Source: Sporosarcina luteola (GTDB taxonomy: Bacteria > Bacillota > Bacilli > Bacillales_A > Planococcaceae). Taken from it: a stretch of 64,000 bases of DNA. The stretch covers positions 1 to 64,000 of the forward strand of contig NZ_JAMBOI010000008.1 of assembly GCF_023715535.1 (NCBI RefSeq), written 5' to 3'. The notes under the pieces were generated by a model. That model ran no database searches. It saw nothing but the letters and a program-made list of their open reading frames with translations, and was not told the origin of the DNA. Of the stretch, positions 27,657-35,706 are shown in pieces. The position numbers and the translations under genes were made by a program. How positions within the stretch are numbered: position 1 is the first letter of the stretch; every line of letters starts with the position of its first letter.

Positions 27657-27934
27657 TGACGTTCATATGGGTATCATTGGTCCTTGTCGTATTGTCGATG
27701 ATCGGCATCATGTTCCGTGTATTCCGCGGACCTTCTGTGCCTGATCGGCTCATCGCACTTGACGGAATAGGTGTCATGCTCATTTCGGCAATCGCGCTTA
27801 TTTCGATTCTATTCGACACCGCGTTTTTCATTGATGTCATTTTACTGATTGCCATCATGTCGTTCATCGGTACCGTGTCATTCTCCAAGTTCATTGAGAA
27901 AGGAGAGATCATTGAACGTGACCGTAATCGCTAA
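27653..27934 (+). CDS. mrpF: Mrp antiporter subunit F
   Basis: A 93-residue, three-helix subunit with FRGPSVPDRLIALDGIGVM, the MrpF signature. GAGGTGAG upstream lies inside mrpE, and the start overlaps its stop by four bases. Confidence 0.95.
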   Translation: MMTFIWVSLVLVVLSMIGIMFRVFRGPSVPDRLIALDGIGVMLISAIALISILFDTAFFIDVILLIAIMSFIGTVSFSKFIEKGEIIERDRNR

Positions 27935-28295
27935 TATCTTAATTGTAACGTCGATTCTTGTAGGTCTCATTTTCACCATCGTGACGATGATCGGTATTTT
28001 ACGACTGCCCGACGTTTATACGCGTGCACACGCAGCATCGAAAAGTGCCACACTCGGCGTTCTAAGTATTTTGCTTGGCGTATTCTTTCATTTCTGGTTG
28101 AAAGAAGACCATTTCAGCATCTCCCTGCTTCTTGGAATCGTTTTCCTATTCATCACTTCACCAATCGGAGGCCATTTGATGGGCCGGGCCGCCTATATGT
28201 CAGGAGTCAAGCCAACTGATTTGACTGTGGGGGATGATTTGAAGGAAGCTGTCAAAGAGGCGAGAGAGCAAAATATGAAAAGGCTAAAAGACTAA
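27912..28295 (+). CDS. mrpG: Mrp antiporter subunit G
   Basis: A 127-residue, three-helix subunit with MIGILRLPDVYTRAHAASKS, the MrpG signature. The TTG at 27912 follows AAAGGAGAG; the longer ORF is out of register with the family. It overlaps mrpF by 23 bp. Last gene of the operon, followed by a terminator. Confidence 0.94.
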   Translation: MNVTVIANILIVTSILVGLIFTIVTMIGILRLPDVYTRAHAASKSATLGVLSILLGVFFHFWLKEDHFSISLLLGIVFLFITSPIGGHLMGRAAYMSGVKPTDLTVGDDLKEAVKEAREQNMKRLKD

Positions 28296-28339
28296 AAAAC
28301 ACACTCGGCATTCCAATGAGGAATCCGAGTGTGTTTTTT
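28296..28339. terminator. terminator of the mrp operon (bidirectional)
   Basis: AAACACACTCGG.ATTCC pairs with GGAAT.CCGAGTGTGTTT, flanked by A- and T-runs. It also lies just beyond the convergent coat-like gene. Confidence 0.9.
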
Positions 28340-28590
28340 TAATAAGGGTATCTGTATGGTGGATAATTGTAGTACGGAGGATACCCATAACCATAAGGGT
28401 AGTAATTGTATGGATATCCATACTGATAGTTATAAGGATAATAAGGCGGGAATAAAGCATTCCCAAGAAAGCTGCCAACCAAGCCTCCTAGAAAAGGCCC
28501 CCCTACCCCAAATCCAAACCCGTCATGCCGTCTGTCAAAACGTCTAAATCCTCTGTTGAAACCGCCATGCCTATTATCAAAACGAACCAT
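28339..28590 (-). CDS. Tyr/Gly/Pro-rich small protein, spore-coat-like
   Basis: Eighty-three residues. A basic Arg/His/Phe N-terminus (HGGFNRGFRRFDRRHDGF), a short Gly-rich hydrophobic centre (GGPFLGGLVGSFLGNALF) and a C-terminus of repeated PY/NY/GY steps (about 23 Tyr in 37 residues). ATG follows AAAGGGGG. Composition resembles small Bacillales coat or exosporium proteins; no defined family was recognised. Function is inferred from composition only. Confidence 0.6.
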   Translation of the reverse strand: MVRFDNRHGGFNRGFRRFDRRHDGFGFGVGGPFLGGLVGSFLGNALFPPYYPYNYQYGYPYNYYPYGYGYPPYYNYPPYRYPY

Positions 28591-28706
28591 TTATATCCCC
28601 CTTTCTCACTTATCCTATTCGTGACGGGCTAAGTGAGGAGGGACGGATGCCTATGAACCGGATCAATAACGCCTGATTATAGCATCTAGGTTAATAGAAA
28701 TTATTT

Positions 28707-30218
28707 TTATTGCGTCGGCTCTGCATCCGCCATACGTTCAACAAGTGTAGCAAGTGTGCGGACCATGACACCTGTAGCCCCTTTTGGACCAAGGTCATGG
28801 GCTGCAGATGCGTCAGACGTGCCTGCGATGTCTAGATGGATCCATGGAGTGCCTTCCGCGAATTCACCGACAAACCCTCCACCGAAGATCATATGGCCGT
28901 CACGGCCCGGAGAGTTGTTCAAATCAGCGACGTCGCTTTTCCGAATACGTTTCTTATCGTTTTCCGTAAGCGGCAGTCTCCATACAAATTCACCAGTTTC
29001 CAATGAAGCCTGCATGAACTCTTCAAAGAATGCTTCATCATTTGTCAAAGCGCCGGTTTTATCATTTCCTAACGCGACGATGACGCCTCCTGTCAGCGTT
29101 GCCACATCGACCAGATAGTTAGCGCCTGATTGTTTCGCGTACGTGACCGCATCAGCTAGAACAAGTCTTCCTTCCGCATCGGTGTTCAACACCTCAATCG
29201 TCTTTCCGCTTAGAGACGTAATGACGTCATCTGGCTTGAACGCTTCGCCTGAAACCATATTGTCCGTCGCACCGATGACCGCGATGACGTTTTTTGCCGG
29301 ACGCAGTTCGCCGATGATGCTCATCGCACCAAGCACTGCTGCTGCACCGCCCATGTCGCCTTTCATGCCGACCATCCCTTCGCGGGGTTTCAAGGAGTAG
29401 CCGCCTGTATCGTACGTCACGCCCTTGCCAACGAGACCAATGACGTCTTCCCATTGCTCCGTCCCGGCATATTTCAGCACAATGAGCCGTGGTTCTTCGA
29501 CGGAGCCTTTGTTGACCGCCAAGATTGCACCCATGCCGAGTTCTTCCATCTCTTTCTTACCTAGTATTTCAATTTCAAAATCATACTTCTCTGCTAGCTC
29601 GTTGGCATAGTCCGCCATTTTCGTTGCAGTTAGAATATTCGGCGGTGTATTGACAAGCGTACGCGCCTCATTCACCGCGTTTGCATATGTACGTCCCACT
29701 TCAAATGCCGCCTTCAATTCATCTTTTTCCGCAGCTGTTAAAAATGTCACTGTTTCCAACGCGACATCCTTTTCATTCGAATCAGTCCTATACCCTTCAA
29801 ATTGATAAGAGCCCAAGCCAATCCCTTCCGCAGCGGCGAAGACGACATCTTCACAAGTCAGGTCCTCATTTGTGAACGGAGCAGTCCAAATGGCCACAGA
29901 TGACGCTTTAGATAATTTCAATACTTGGCCTAAAGCCGCGAATACTTGGCGTAGACGGTCTTCAGTCAGTTTTTTTGATGCCCCTAGTCCGACGAAAACG
30001 ATACGCTCATATCCACGCGGTTCCAGTGCTGGCATCTTACTTATTTTCTTGAAATCAGTCTTAATGTCACCGGCTTTGATCCAATCCATTAGACGCGGAC
30101 TGATTGAGTCGGCGAATGTTTTCCACCCTTCGATATTTTCCGGATGCTCAGGAACCCCTACGACTAGCACTTCAGAGTTTACATTACCGAATTCAGGTTC
30201 AATAAATGATGTTTTCAT
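28707..30218 (-). CDS. pepA: M17 leucyl aminopeptidase
   Basis: A 503-residue dizinc aminopeptidase that releases N-terminal residues in the cytoplasm. It has GKGVTYDTGGYSLKP (metal Lys/Asp), the M17 signature NTDAEGRLVLADA, and MKGDMGGAAAVLG. The start at 30218 (MKTSFIEPEF) follows GGGAGG; the longer ORF adds 32 unrelated residues. B. subtilis YuiE is the counterpart, next to yuiD as here. Confidence 0.95.
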   Translation of the reverse strand: MKTSFIEPEFGNVNSEVLVVGVPEHPENIEGWKTFADSISPRLMDWIKAGDIKTDFKKISKMPALEPRGYERIVFVGLGASKKLTEDRLRQVFAALGQVLKLSKASSVAIWTAPFTNEDLTCEDVVFAAAEGIGLGSYQFEGYRTDSNEKDVALETVTFLTAAEKDELKAAFEVGRTYANAVNEARTLVNTPPNILTATKMADYANELAEKYDFEIEILGKKEMEELGMGAILAVNKGSVEEPRLIVLKYAGTEQWEDVIGLVGKGVTYDTGGYSLKPREGMVGMKGDMGGAAAVLGAMSIIGELRPAKNVIAVIGATDNMVSGEAFKPDDVITSLSGKTIEVLNTDAEGRLVLADAVTYAKQSGANYLVDVATLTGGVIVALGNDKTGALTNDEAFFEEFMQASLETGEFVWRLPLTENDKKRIRKSDVADLNNSPGRDGHMIFGGGFVGEFAEGTPWIHLDIAGTSDASAAHDLGPKGATGVMVRTLATLVERMADAEPTQ

Positions 30219-30326
30219 TTGACTACCTCCCACTTTTCCTACATCCTCTATTATATACCAACACACAGTCGAACCAAAATAATCATTCGAAAAAATCGGA
30301 CTTCTGATTTTCACTGACTGACGATA

Positions 30327-30335
30327 TGGTATACT
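30327..30335 (+). promoter_or_regulatory. extended -10 promoter of yuiD
   Basis: TGGTATACT: a TATACT -10 (30330-30335) with the upstream TG of an extended -10. The -35 is weak. It lies 36 bp before the yuiD ATG. Confidence 0.5.
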
Positions 30336-30370
30336 ATGTGTAGATTTTTCATTAGTAAAGGAGTGGAATC

Positions 30371-30850
30371 ATGTCCATATTGCAAAACACTCCGCTCCTC
30401 GCGGCATTATTTGCGATTCTATTCGCTCAATTCGTTAAGATTCCGATCCATTTTTTATTGACGAAGAAATTGGACTGGAAATTAATGACGTCCACCGGCG
30501 GCATGCCAAGCTCCCATTCAGCCGCGGTATCTGCGCTGACGACTGCCATCGGTTACGAAGTCGGCCTTGGATCTCCTTTATTCGCGGTGTCTGCAATCTT
30601 CGCGGTCATCGTCATGTTTGATGCAACAGGAATCCGTTACCAGGCGGGGCAACAGGCTTTGATCATCAACCAAATGAGAGTGGACTTTCAAACTTTCGTG
30701 ACAGAGGTGAAAGGATGGCCACAGAAAGATGGACCGCAAAAGATCTTGGAACTGAAAACCCTTCTTGGCCATAAGCCTAGCGAAGTCTTTGCAGGCTCAA
30801 TGACGGGCATTTTCATATCCGCCGTCATTTATACATTTATTTTATTGTAA
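30371..30850 (+). CDS. yuiD: divergent PAP2-family membrane protein YuiD
   Basis: A 159-residue membrane protein of the DUF212/YuiD family, a divergent branch of acid phosphatase/vanadium haloperoxidase proteins. Visible motifs are KKLDWKLMTSTGGMPSSHSA (the SGGMPSSHSA phosphatase-like segment) and DATGIRYQAGQQA. Substrate is unknown. ATG follows AAAGGAG. Confidence 0.9.
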   Translation: MSILQNTPLLAALFAILFAQFVKIPIHFLLTKKLDWKLMTSTGGMPSSHSAAVSALTTAIGYEVGLGSPLFAVSAIFAVIVMFDATGIRYQAGQQALIINQMRVDFQTFVTEVKGWPQKDGPQKILELKTLLGHKPSEVFAGSMTGIFISAVIYTFILL

Positions 30851-30851
30851 A

Positions 30852-30896
30852 CAAAGAAGAAGGTGCTCCCCGAGGGGACACCTTCTTCTTTGTTAG
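30852..30896 (+). terminator. terminator of yuiD
   Basis: A long stem: AACAAAGAAGAAGGTG pairs with CACCTTCTTCTTTGTT, with CCCC/GGGG inside (one mismatch each side). Confidence 0.85.
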
Positions 30897-30907
30897 TTAG
30901 TTAGATC

Positions 30908-31030
30908 AATTACGCCTCGGCGTAAGTGCGTCCAGATTTTGAATTGCGCTTGCGCAATTAACTCCTTTCAAAATCTGTGACATCCTCCGGAGGATTTGCT
31001 TCAGTCGTGCTTTTCGGCTGAAGCGATTAG
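30908..31030. repeat. structured palindromic element B
   Basis: Nested inverted repeats: TTACGCC/GGCGTAA (30910-30925), AATTGCGC/GCGCAATT (30942-30959) enclosed by AGATTTTG/CAAAATCT (30934-30976), ATCCTCCGGAGGAT (30982-30995) and CTTCAG..GCTGAAG (31000-31023). It ends on the stop codon of yuiB. A single copy here; the architecture resembles high-copy intergenic repeats of Bacillales, from memory rather than a search. Confidence 0.75.
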
Positions 31031-31353
31031 AACATTTGATACCCTTGTTTCCTCAGGAGCTTAATGACAAAGCCGGAAATGATGGCGCCTACGAGCCCAC
31101 TTGCAAGAATGATAATATCGGCTGCATGAAGAGAGACGATTTTATCACCGAGCAACCCGAATGAATGGCCGGGGTTTGTGAAATACTCAAAGAATCCGAC
31201 TTCATCGATTATCAAAATGACGACGATCGGATAGACGATCGCCATCAACCACGTCATACGGAGCAGCATATTCAGCAAAAAGCCTATTCCGAAAAACATG
31301 ACCATGAAAATAATTATGGATAAAACGACATGTGTCAATGAAATTGTTCCCAA
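31027..31353 (-). CDS. yuiB: membrane protein YuiB
   Basis: A 108-residue protein with three hydrophobic helices. FFGIGFLLNMLLR and the C-terminal VIKLLRKQGYQMF match YuiB of B. subtilis. Function unknown. TTG start, 8 bp from GGAGG. Its stop codon falls within structured repeat B. Confidence 0.85.
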   Translation of the reverse strand: MGTISLTHVVLSIIIFMVMFFGIGFLLNMLLRMTWLMAIVYPIVVILIIDEVGFFEYFTNPGHSFGLLGDKIVSLHAADIIILASGLVGAIISGFVIKLLRKQGYQMF

Positions 31354-31458
31354 ATTGTCTACCTCCGCTTTCCATTCACCATTTTACAGGAACGGATGTA
31401 TGCTTTCAATAAAATGACGTCTATTCAATGATTTGTCGAAATTTGAACACTATTTTAT

Positions 31459-31956
31459 TCATTTTTTATAAAACAGCTTATAGGTCGTGTAACCAAACCA
31501 CTCTCCCGGTTCCATCTGCTCCATTTGCAATAGCCCCGATTCAATCGCCCTTTCCGCAATCTCATGGATCATTGCCGATACATTTGGATCATCTTTCAGT
31601 TCAAAAGGGGTTTTCCATGCGACTTCAGAAATTTCATTCTCCTGGGGCGTCAATAGCTGATCTTCCTGTTCAGGACGCAACAGGAATAACGCCAAATTAT
31701 CACTGACTTCCCCTTTCAGGATACCGGTACGGAATCCAACCATCCCTTCCAGTTTACAATCAAGCCCAGTTTCTTCTTTCACTTCCCGGATCGCCGCCTG
31801 ATCCGCCGTTTCATTCCCTTCCACGAAACCCGCTGGCAACGACCACATTCCTTTTAACCCGCTATATGTTTTTTTGACGACGAGCCATTCGCCCTTACTG
31901 TTCATGACAATACCCGCTGCACCGAGCCATACATTTCCGCGTTTTTTATTCGCCAC
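31459..31956 (-). CDS. Nudix hydrolase
   Basis: A 165-residue protein with a complete Nudix box: [23 protein letters not shown], where GX5EX7REVXEEXGL is satisfied (core: IREVKEETG). It hydrolyses a nucleoside-diphosphate-linked substrate of unknown identity. GTG start after GGGGGG. It sits upstream of a terminator that belongs to ndh, in a place not occupied by a Nudix gene in B. subtilis as far as I recall. Confidence 0.88.
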   Translation of the reverse strand: MANKKRGNVWLGAAGIVMNSKGEWLVVKKTYSGLKGMWSLPAGFVEGNETADQAAIREVKEETGLDCKLEGMVGFRTGILKGEVSDNLALFLLRPEQEDQLLTPQENEISEVAWKTPFELKDDPNVSAMIHEIAERAIESGLLQMEQMEPGEWFGYTTYKLFYKK

Positions 31957-31968
31957 ACTATCCCCCCT

Positions 31969-32003
31969 AAAAAAACACCCGCCACTGAATAGGCGGGTGT
32001 TTA
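31969..32003 (-). terminator. terminator of ndh
   Basis: On the minus strand AAACACCCGCC pairs with GGCGGGTGTTT and is followed by TTTTT. It abuts the ribosome site of the Nudix gene. Confidence 0.87.
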
Positions 32004-32023
32004 GTATCTTATGATTGCAGCTC

Positions 32024-33241
32024 TTATTTAAGTAAGTTGAACTTACCTTTTTTAATAGTAAGGCCTAATCCACCGATCATATAAAGGGAACGGTTATCAA
32101 CCATCTTCTTCATGAATGATGCTTTTTTACCCATCAGTTTCTTACCGAAAGCGACACCGATTGCATCGTCATCACCAAGGGAAGCGATAGCACCTTTAAT
32201 ATCCGGCACGAATTCGGATGTCGGGTTGCCCTTCATCAATGCGATCAAGTTGTTCGCACACATATCACCTTGCTGCATAGCAATTTGAGCTGTTGGTGGA
32301 TATGGACGGTTTGTTTCTTCATTGATCATCAATGCGCAGTCACCAACGATGAATACGTCATCATGGCCAGGAGCACGAAGATCTTTTTCAACTTTAACAC
32401 GTGCACGCATGTTTTCGATGCCAGTTTGTTCGATCAAGCGGTTGCCTCGAACTCCAGCAGCCCATACGACAGTACCGGCTTTGATGAATTCAAACTCATC
32501 TTCGCCTTTTTTAACGTTAACGCCTTCAGGAGTCGCTTCTACTACCGGAGTACCGATTGAGAATTCAATTCCTTTAGACTTCAATTGTCTTACCGCATAG
32601 TCAACCAATTCCGGATCGAATCCTGGAAGCACCATTGGAGCTGCTTCTACACAGATGACACGAACTTTTTCCTGTGGTACATCGAACTCTTTGCAAAGTT
32701 CAGGTACACGGTTTCCAAGTTCCCCAAGGAATTCAATTCCTGTGAAGCCTGCTCCGCCGACGATGATCGTCAAACGGCTATCGTCCTTTTCTTCTTCTAG
32801 CGACCATGTGGCAAATTGATATTCAATATGTTCACGGATTTGACGTGCAGCTTTGACGTTAGCGATAGACAAAGCATACTTGTCCAATCCAGGAATGCCG
32901 AACGTTTCTCCTTCGAAGCCGAGTGCAATGACTAAATAGTCGTAAGTATGCGTACCGACATTAGTAGTGACGACTTTACCTTGAATATCGATTGCTTGAA
33001 CTTCAGCTTGAACAAATTTAACTTTTCCTTCGTTAACGACATCTTTGATATCGTAACGAACTTGTTCAGGCGATAATGTTCCTGCAGCCGCTTCATGTAG
33101 CCAAGTCGACTCGTAATGATATTCATTTTTGTTAATCAGCACAATATCAGCCTCGTCAGTGCCAATTGATTTCTGCAAGTTGACGACTGTGGATAAACCG
33201 CCGTAACCCGCACCTAATACTAAGATTGTCGGTCTTTTCAC
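32024..33241 (-). CDS. ndh: type II NADH dehydrogenase
   Basis: A 405-residue flavoprotein that passes electrons from NADH to menaquinone without proton pumping. It has an N-terminal FAD site ([12 protein letters not shown]), the NAD site ([18 protein letters not shown]) and a second FAD motif ([11 protein letters not shown]), with a C-terminal amphipathic segment for membrane attachment. The GTG at 33241 (MKRPTIL) is preferred over the GTG at 33256, which lies within the AAAGGTGG ribosome site. Matches YumB. Confidence 0.93.
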   Translation of the reverse strand: MKRPTILVLGAGYGGLSTVVNLQKSIGTDEADIVLINKNEYHYESTWLHEAAAGTLSPEQVRYDIKDVVNEGKVKFVQAEVQAIDIQGKVVTTNVGTHTYDYLVIALGFEGETFGIPGLDKYALSIANVKAARQIREHIEYQFATWSLEEEKDDSRLTIIVGGAGFTGIEFLGELGNRVPELCKEFDVPQEKVRVICVEAAPMVLPGFDPELVDYAVRQLKSKGIEFSIGTPVVEATPEGVNVKKGEDEFEFIKAGTVVWAAGVRGNRLIEQTGIENMRARVKVEKDLRAPGHDDVFIVGDCALMINEETNRPYPPTAQIAMQQGDMCANNLIALMKGNPTSEFVPDIKGAIASLGDDDAIGVAFGKKLMGKKASFMKKMVDNRSLYMIGGLGLTIKKGKFNLLK

Positions 33242-33344
33242 GAAAATCGAAACCACCTTTATTTTATTATGTGCCGGGTCCGTTTAAAATCGGTATATGA
33301 GACGATTTGCCCAGTCCTGGCATTTGCCTTTATTCGACAAACTT

Positions 33345-33407
33345 CTACTATTCAATAGTAGCCTTTTTACTAAGCCTTTTCAACATCTTAATGATAAAAA
33401 TCATTAA
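33345..33407 (-). promoter_or_regulatory. ndh promoter with two palindromes
   Basis: On the minus strand TTGAAA (plus 33378-33383), a 17 bp spacer and TACTAT (plus 33355-33360). The -10 lies inside a perfect palindrome CTACTATTCAATAGTAG (33345-33361). A second, TTAATGATAAAAATCATTAA (33388-33407), sits just upstream of the -35 and is vaguely Fur/PerR-like. Both are operator candidates. Confidence 0.6.
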
Positions 33408-33423
33408 TTCGAATATAACAATA

Positions 33424-33475
33424 AAACCCTCCCCGACCAATTGAATCCGTTAGGAGCCTCTGGTTGGGAAAGGGA
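33424..33475 (-). terminator. probable terminator of sufA-like gene
   Basis: On the minus strand CCCTTTCCCAACCA pairs imperfectly with TGGTCGGGGAGGG and is followed by TTTTATTG. Confidence 0.55.
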
Positions 33476-33515
33476 TCATAAGCAATATGTCCTCATTTGC
33501 AGTAAGTAAGAGATC

Positions 33516-33881
33516 TTATTCACAGACTTCCGGGGTACCGACCTTCTTGGCAGTCCTGAATGAAGTACCGCAGCCACATGATGCGATGGCGTTCGGATTC
33601 TCAATTGTGAAGCCGCCGCCCATCAAGGACTCTTTGTAATCGACCTTGGTCCCTTCAAGGATTCCCGCATCTTCTTTTGAAACGACGATCTGAATGCCAT
33701 GCTGGGATAAAAGATAATCATCCTCGGACGCGGCTTCTTCAAATCCTAAACCATATGTCAATCCACTGCAGCCTCCGCCGTTTACTGCAACGCGAAGGAA
33801 CGATCCTTCTTCACCATTATGAGCCATCATTTCTTTCACATGAAATGCTGCAGCTTCAGTAACTTCAACGTATTGTTTCAT
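33516..33881 (-). CDS. sufA: A-type Fe-S cluster carrier (SufA/ErpA family, YutM)
   Basis: A 121-residue HesB/IscA-family protein. The three cluster-ligand cysteines are in GGGCSGLTYG and SCGCGTSF. It delivers Fe-S clusters to target enzymes. Full length. It lies in a neighbourhood with the NifU-like YutI and LipA, a cluster user, while the suf operon is 15 kb away. Confidence 0.92.
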   Translation of the reverse strand: MKQYVEVTEAAAFHVKEMMAHNGEEGSFLRVAVNGGGCSGLTYGLGFEEAASEDDYLLSQHGIQIVVSKEDAGILEGTKVDYKESLMGGGFTIENPNAIASCGCGTSFRTAKKVGTPEVCE

Positions 33882-34005
33882 TTACATCCACCTTCCCGCT
33901 TTTCCTCTATCATATCAATGATTTCACCATTTACGCAATCATCTTCACTCCAATTGGAAGAAGATGATGTATAATGAAATATATAGTGCGAAAGGATGAT
34001 GATGA

Positions 34006-34701
34006 ATGGAAGTAAGTGCGACTTATGCCAAGAAAATGGATTGCAAGAACTGTAAGGAGAAATTCACTACAACAAAGATCCTTTCACGCTTCGTCCGTGT
34101 CTCCAAGCATGAAAGTGACTTTAAACCTGTATATTCGGATTCAAACGTCAATCCGATTTTATATAATGTTGCCGTATGCCCCAACTGTGGATTTGCCTTC
34201 ACCGATGAGTTTTCCAGTTATTTTGCACCTGGTGTGAAAGAGGAAATTGCTCAAAAGATCACGTCCCTTTGGAGTGGTAGGTCCTTCGGGGATGAACGGA
34301 CGATTGAAGAGGCAATAGAAACTTATAAACTCGCTTACATAAGTGCAAGTCTAAAGAAGGAAAAGGCGTTGACGATGGCGGGCATCATGCTGCGGATCGC
34401 CTGGCTATATGATGATATGGATGACATCGATTCGGGGTTGCGGTTCAGGAAGGTATCACGAAATTTATATACAGAGGCGTATTCGGCGGGAGACCATGCA
34501 GGAACACAAATGTCCGAGACAAGGGTTTTGTATCTGATGGCCGAGCTTTCCCATCAAATTGGTGATAAGGAAGAGGCAATCCGGAATTTTTCAAAGGTCA
34601 TCGAAAGCCAAAGGACATCGACCGACCCGCAAATTATCAAGACGGCTAAAGAAAGGTGGCAGGAAATCAGAGAGCAACGGGAGAATAGCGCTTCCTTATA
34701 A
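34006..34701 (+). CDS. DUF2225 zinc-ribbon protein
   Basis: A 231-residue soluble protein. The N-terminal part has two CxxC pairs (DCKNCKEKF at about 13-20; AVCPNCGFAF at about 60-68), a likely zinc ribbon. The C-terminal part is helical and TPR-like (about 105-225, e.g. ALTMAGIMLRIAWLYDD and YLMAELSHQIGDKEEAIRNF). This is the DUF2225 layout; function unknown. No terminator is evident before tandem array 2, which starts 14 bp after the stop. Confidence 0.85.
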   Translation: MEVSATYAKKMDCKNCKEKFTTTKILSRFVRVSKHESDFKPVYSDSNVNPILYNVAVCPNCGFAFTDEFSSYFAPGVKEEIAQKITSLWSGRSFGDERTIEEAIETYKLAYISASLKKEKALTMAGIMLRIAWLYDDMDDIDSGLRFRKVSRNLYTEAYSAGDHAGTQMSETRVLYLMAELSHQIGDKEEAIRNFSKVIESQRTSTDPQIIKTAKERWQEIREQRENSASL

Positions 34702-34715
34702 TTGAGGTAGAGTGC

Positions 34716-34914
34716 TTTGGACGAGGAATGACTCGCTTTGGACGCGGAACGACTCGCTTTGGACGCGGAACGCCTTACTGTGGACGCGGAACGCTTCACT
34801 TTGGACGCGGAACGACTCGCTTTGGACGCGGAACGGCCGACTTTGGACGCGGAACGACTCACTTTGGACGCGGAACGCTTCACTTTGGACGCGGAACGAC
34901 CGACTTTGGACGCT
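34716..34914. repeat. intergenic 21 bp tandem array 2
   Basis: Ten units of TTTGGACGCGGAACGACTCG type. GGACG begins at 34719, 34740, 34761, 34782, 34803, 34824, 34845, 34866, 34887 and 34908, exactly every 21 bp. The TTTGGACGCGGAACG half is near-invariant; the next six bases vary (ACTCGC, CCTTAC, CTTCAC, GCCGAC, ACTCAC, ACCGAC). No stop codons occur in several frames, so overlapping ORFs on both strands are artefacts. It lies between the convergent DUF2225 and yutI genes. Confidence 0.95.
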
Positions 34915-34934
34915 TGCCTCTAATTAATGTAAAC

Positions 34935-34978
34935 AAAAAGAGACTGTCACAGAAATTCATTCTGGACAGTCTCTCTTT
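34935..34978 (-). terminator. terminator of yutI
   Basis: AAAGAGACTGTC pairs with GACAGTCTCTCTTT (loop about 16 bases). A T-rich tail follows on the minus strand. It also faces the DUF2225 side. Confidence 0.8.
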
Positions 34979-34981
34979 CAA

Positions 34982-35218
34982 TTAGAATACTTGTTCAACT
35001 TCCACTACTCCAGGTACTTCTTCAAGCAAAGCTCTTTCGATACCTGCTTTCAACGTGATTGTCGAACTCGGGCATGTACCGCATGCACCTAAAAGGCGAA
35101 GCTTAACAACTCCCTCTTCGATATCGACTAACTCACAGTCTCCTCCGTCGCGCAGGAGGAATGGGCGCAATTTATTTAAAACTTCTTGTACGGGTTCCAT
35201 CATAGCTGTATCTGTCAT
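34982..35218 (-). CDS. yutI: NifU C-terminal domain protein (Nfu-like, YutI)
   Basis: A 78-residue Nfu-domain protein with the cluster-binding CxxC in [20 protein letters not shown] (core GACGTCPSS). It acts as an Fe-S scaffold or carrier. ATG preceded by GGAGAG. Divergent from yuzD. Confidence 0.93.
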   Translation of the reverse strand: MTDTAMMEPVQEVLNKLRPFLLRDGGDCELVDIEEGVVKLRLLGACGTCPSSTITLKAGIERALLEEVPGVVEVEQVF

Positions 35219-35302
35219 TGTATTATTTCTCTCCTTTCATTATACTTATTATAAACTGGATTGAAGAAAAAATCCAATAGAGAATCGGAAGGGGTTGTAA
35301 AT

Positions 35303-35629
35303 GTGGAAAAGAATAAAGTGAAAATAGAGATATATGGTGCGGATATTATTTGCGCGAGCTGTGTGAATGCGCCCTCTTCAAAGGATACATACGAGTGGCT
35401 GCAGGCAGCAATTGGCAGGAAATATCCGGGTCAATCTTTTGACATTGAATATATCGACATCGAATCCGACATCATCGATCCAAGACAGAATAGCATTGCG
35501 GAGCAAGTGAGGAATGATGAATATTTCTATCCGCTTGTCATCATCGAGGATGAAGTGATTGGCGAAGGTTATATCCAATTGAAGCCGGTATTCAATGAGC
35601 TGGAAAAGCACGGATTTATTCCAGCGTAA
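35303..35629 (+). CDS. yuzD: YuzD family (DUF1462) protein
   Basis: A 108-residue thioredoxin-like small protein with CASCVNAPSSKDTYEWLQAA, the YuzD/DUF1462 signature with CxxC, and YPLVIIEDEVIGEG. Function is unknown; a redox or disulfide role is plausible. The start is GTG at 35303 after GGAAGGGG; the longer ORF starts within the yutI promoter region. Confidence 0.88.
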   Translation: MEKNKVKIEIYGADIICASCVNAPSSKDTYEWLQAAIGRKYPGQSFDIEYIDIESDIIDPRQNSIAEQVRNDEYFYPLVIIEDEVIGEGYIQLKPVFNELEKHGFIPA

Positions 35630-35666
35630 TGTTATTATTGATAATAAAACCAGATAACTGAGAACC

Positions 35667-35703
35667 AAAAAACCTTTTCCGCTTGTCGTGGAAAAGGTTT
35701 TTA
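35667..35703. terminator. bidirectional terminator yuzD/yutJ
   Basis: AAAAACCTTTTCC pairs with GGAAAAGGTTTTT, with A- and T-runs on both sides. Confidence 0.9.
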
Positions 35704-35706
35704 CTA

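Noticed and set aside
34554-34985. Overlapping ORFs in three plus frames and one minus frame
   Set aside because: Array 2 lacks stops in many frames because of its 21 bp period. Simultaneous openness on both strands shows an artefact rather than a gene.
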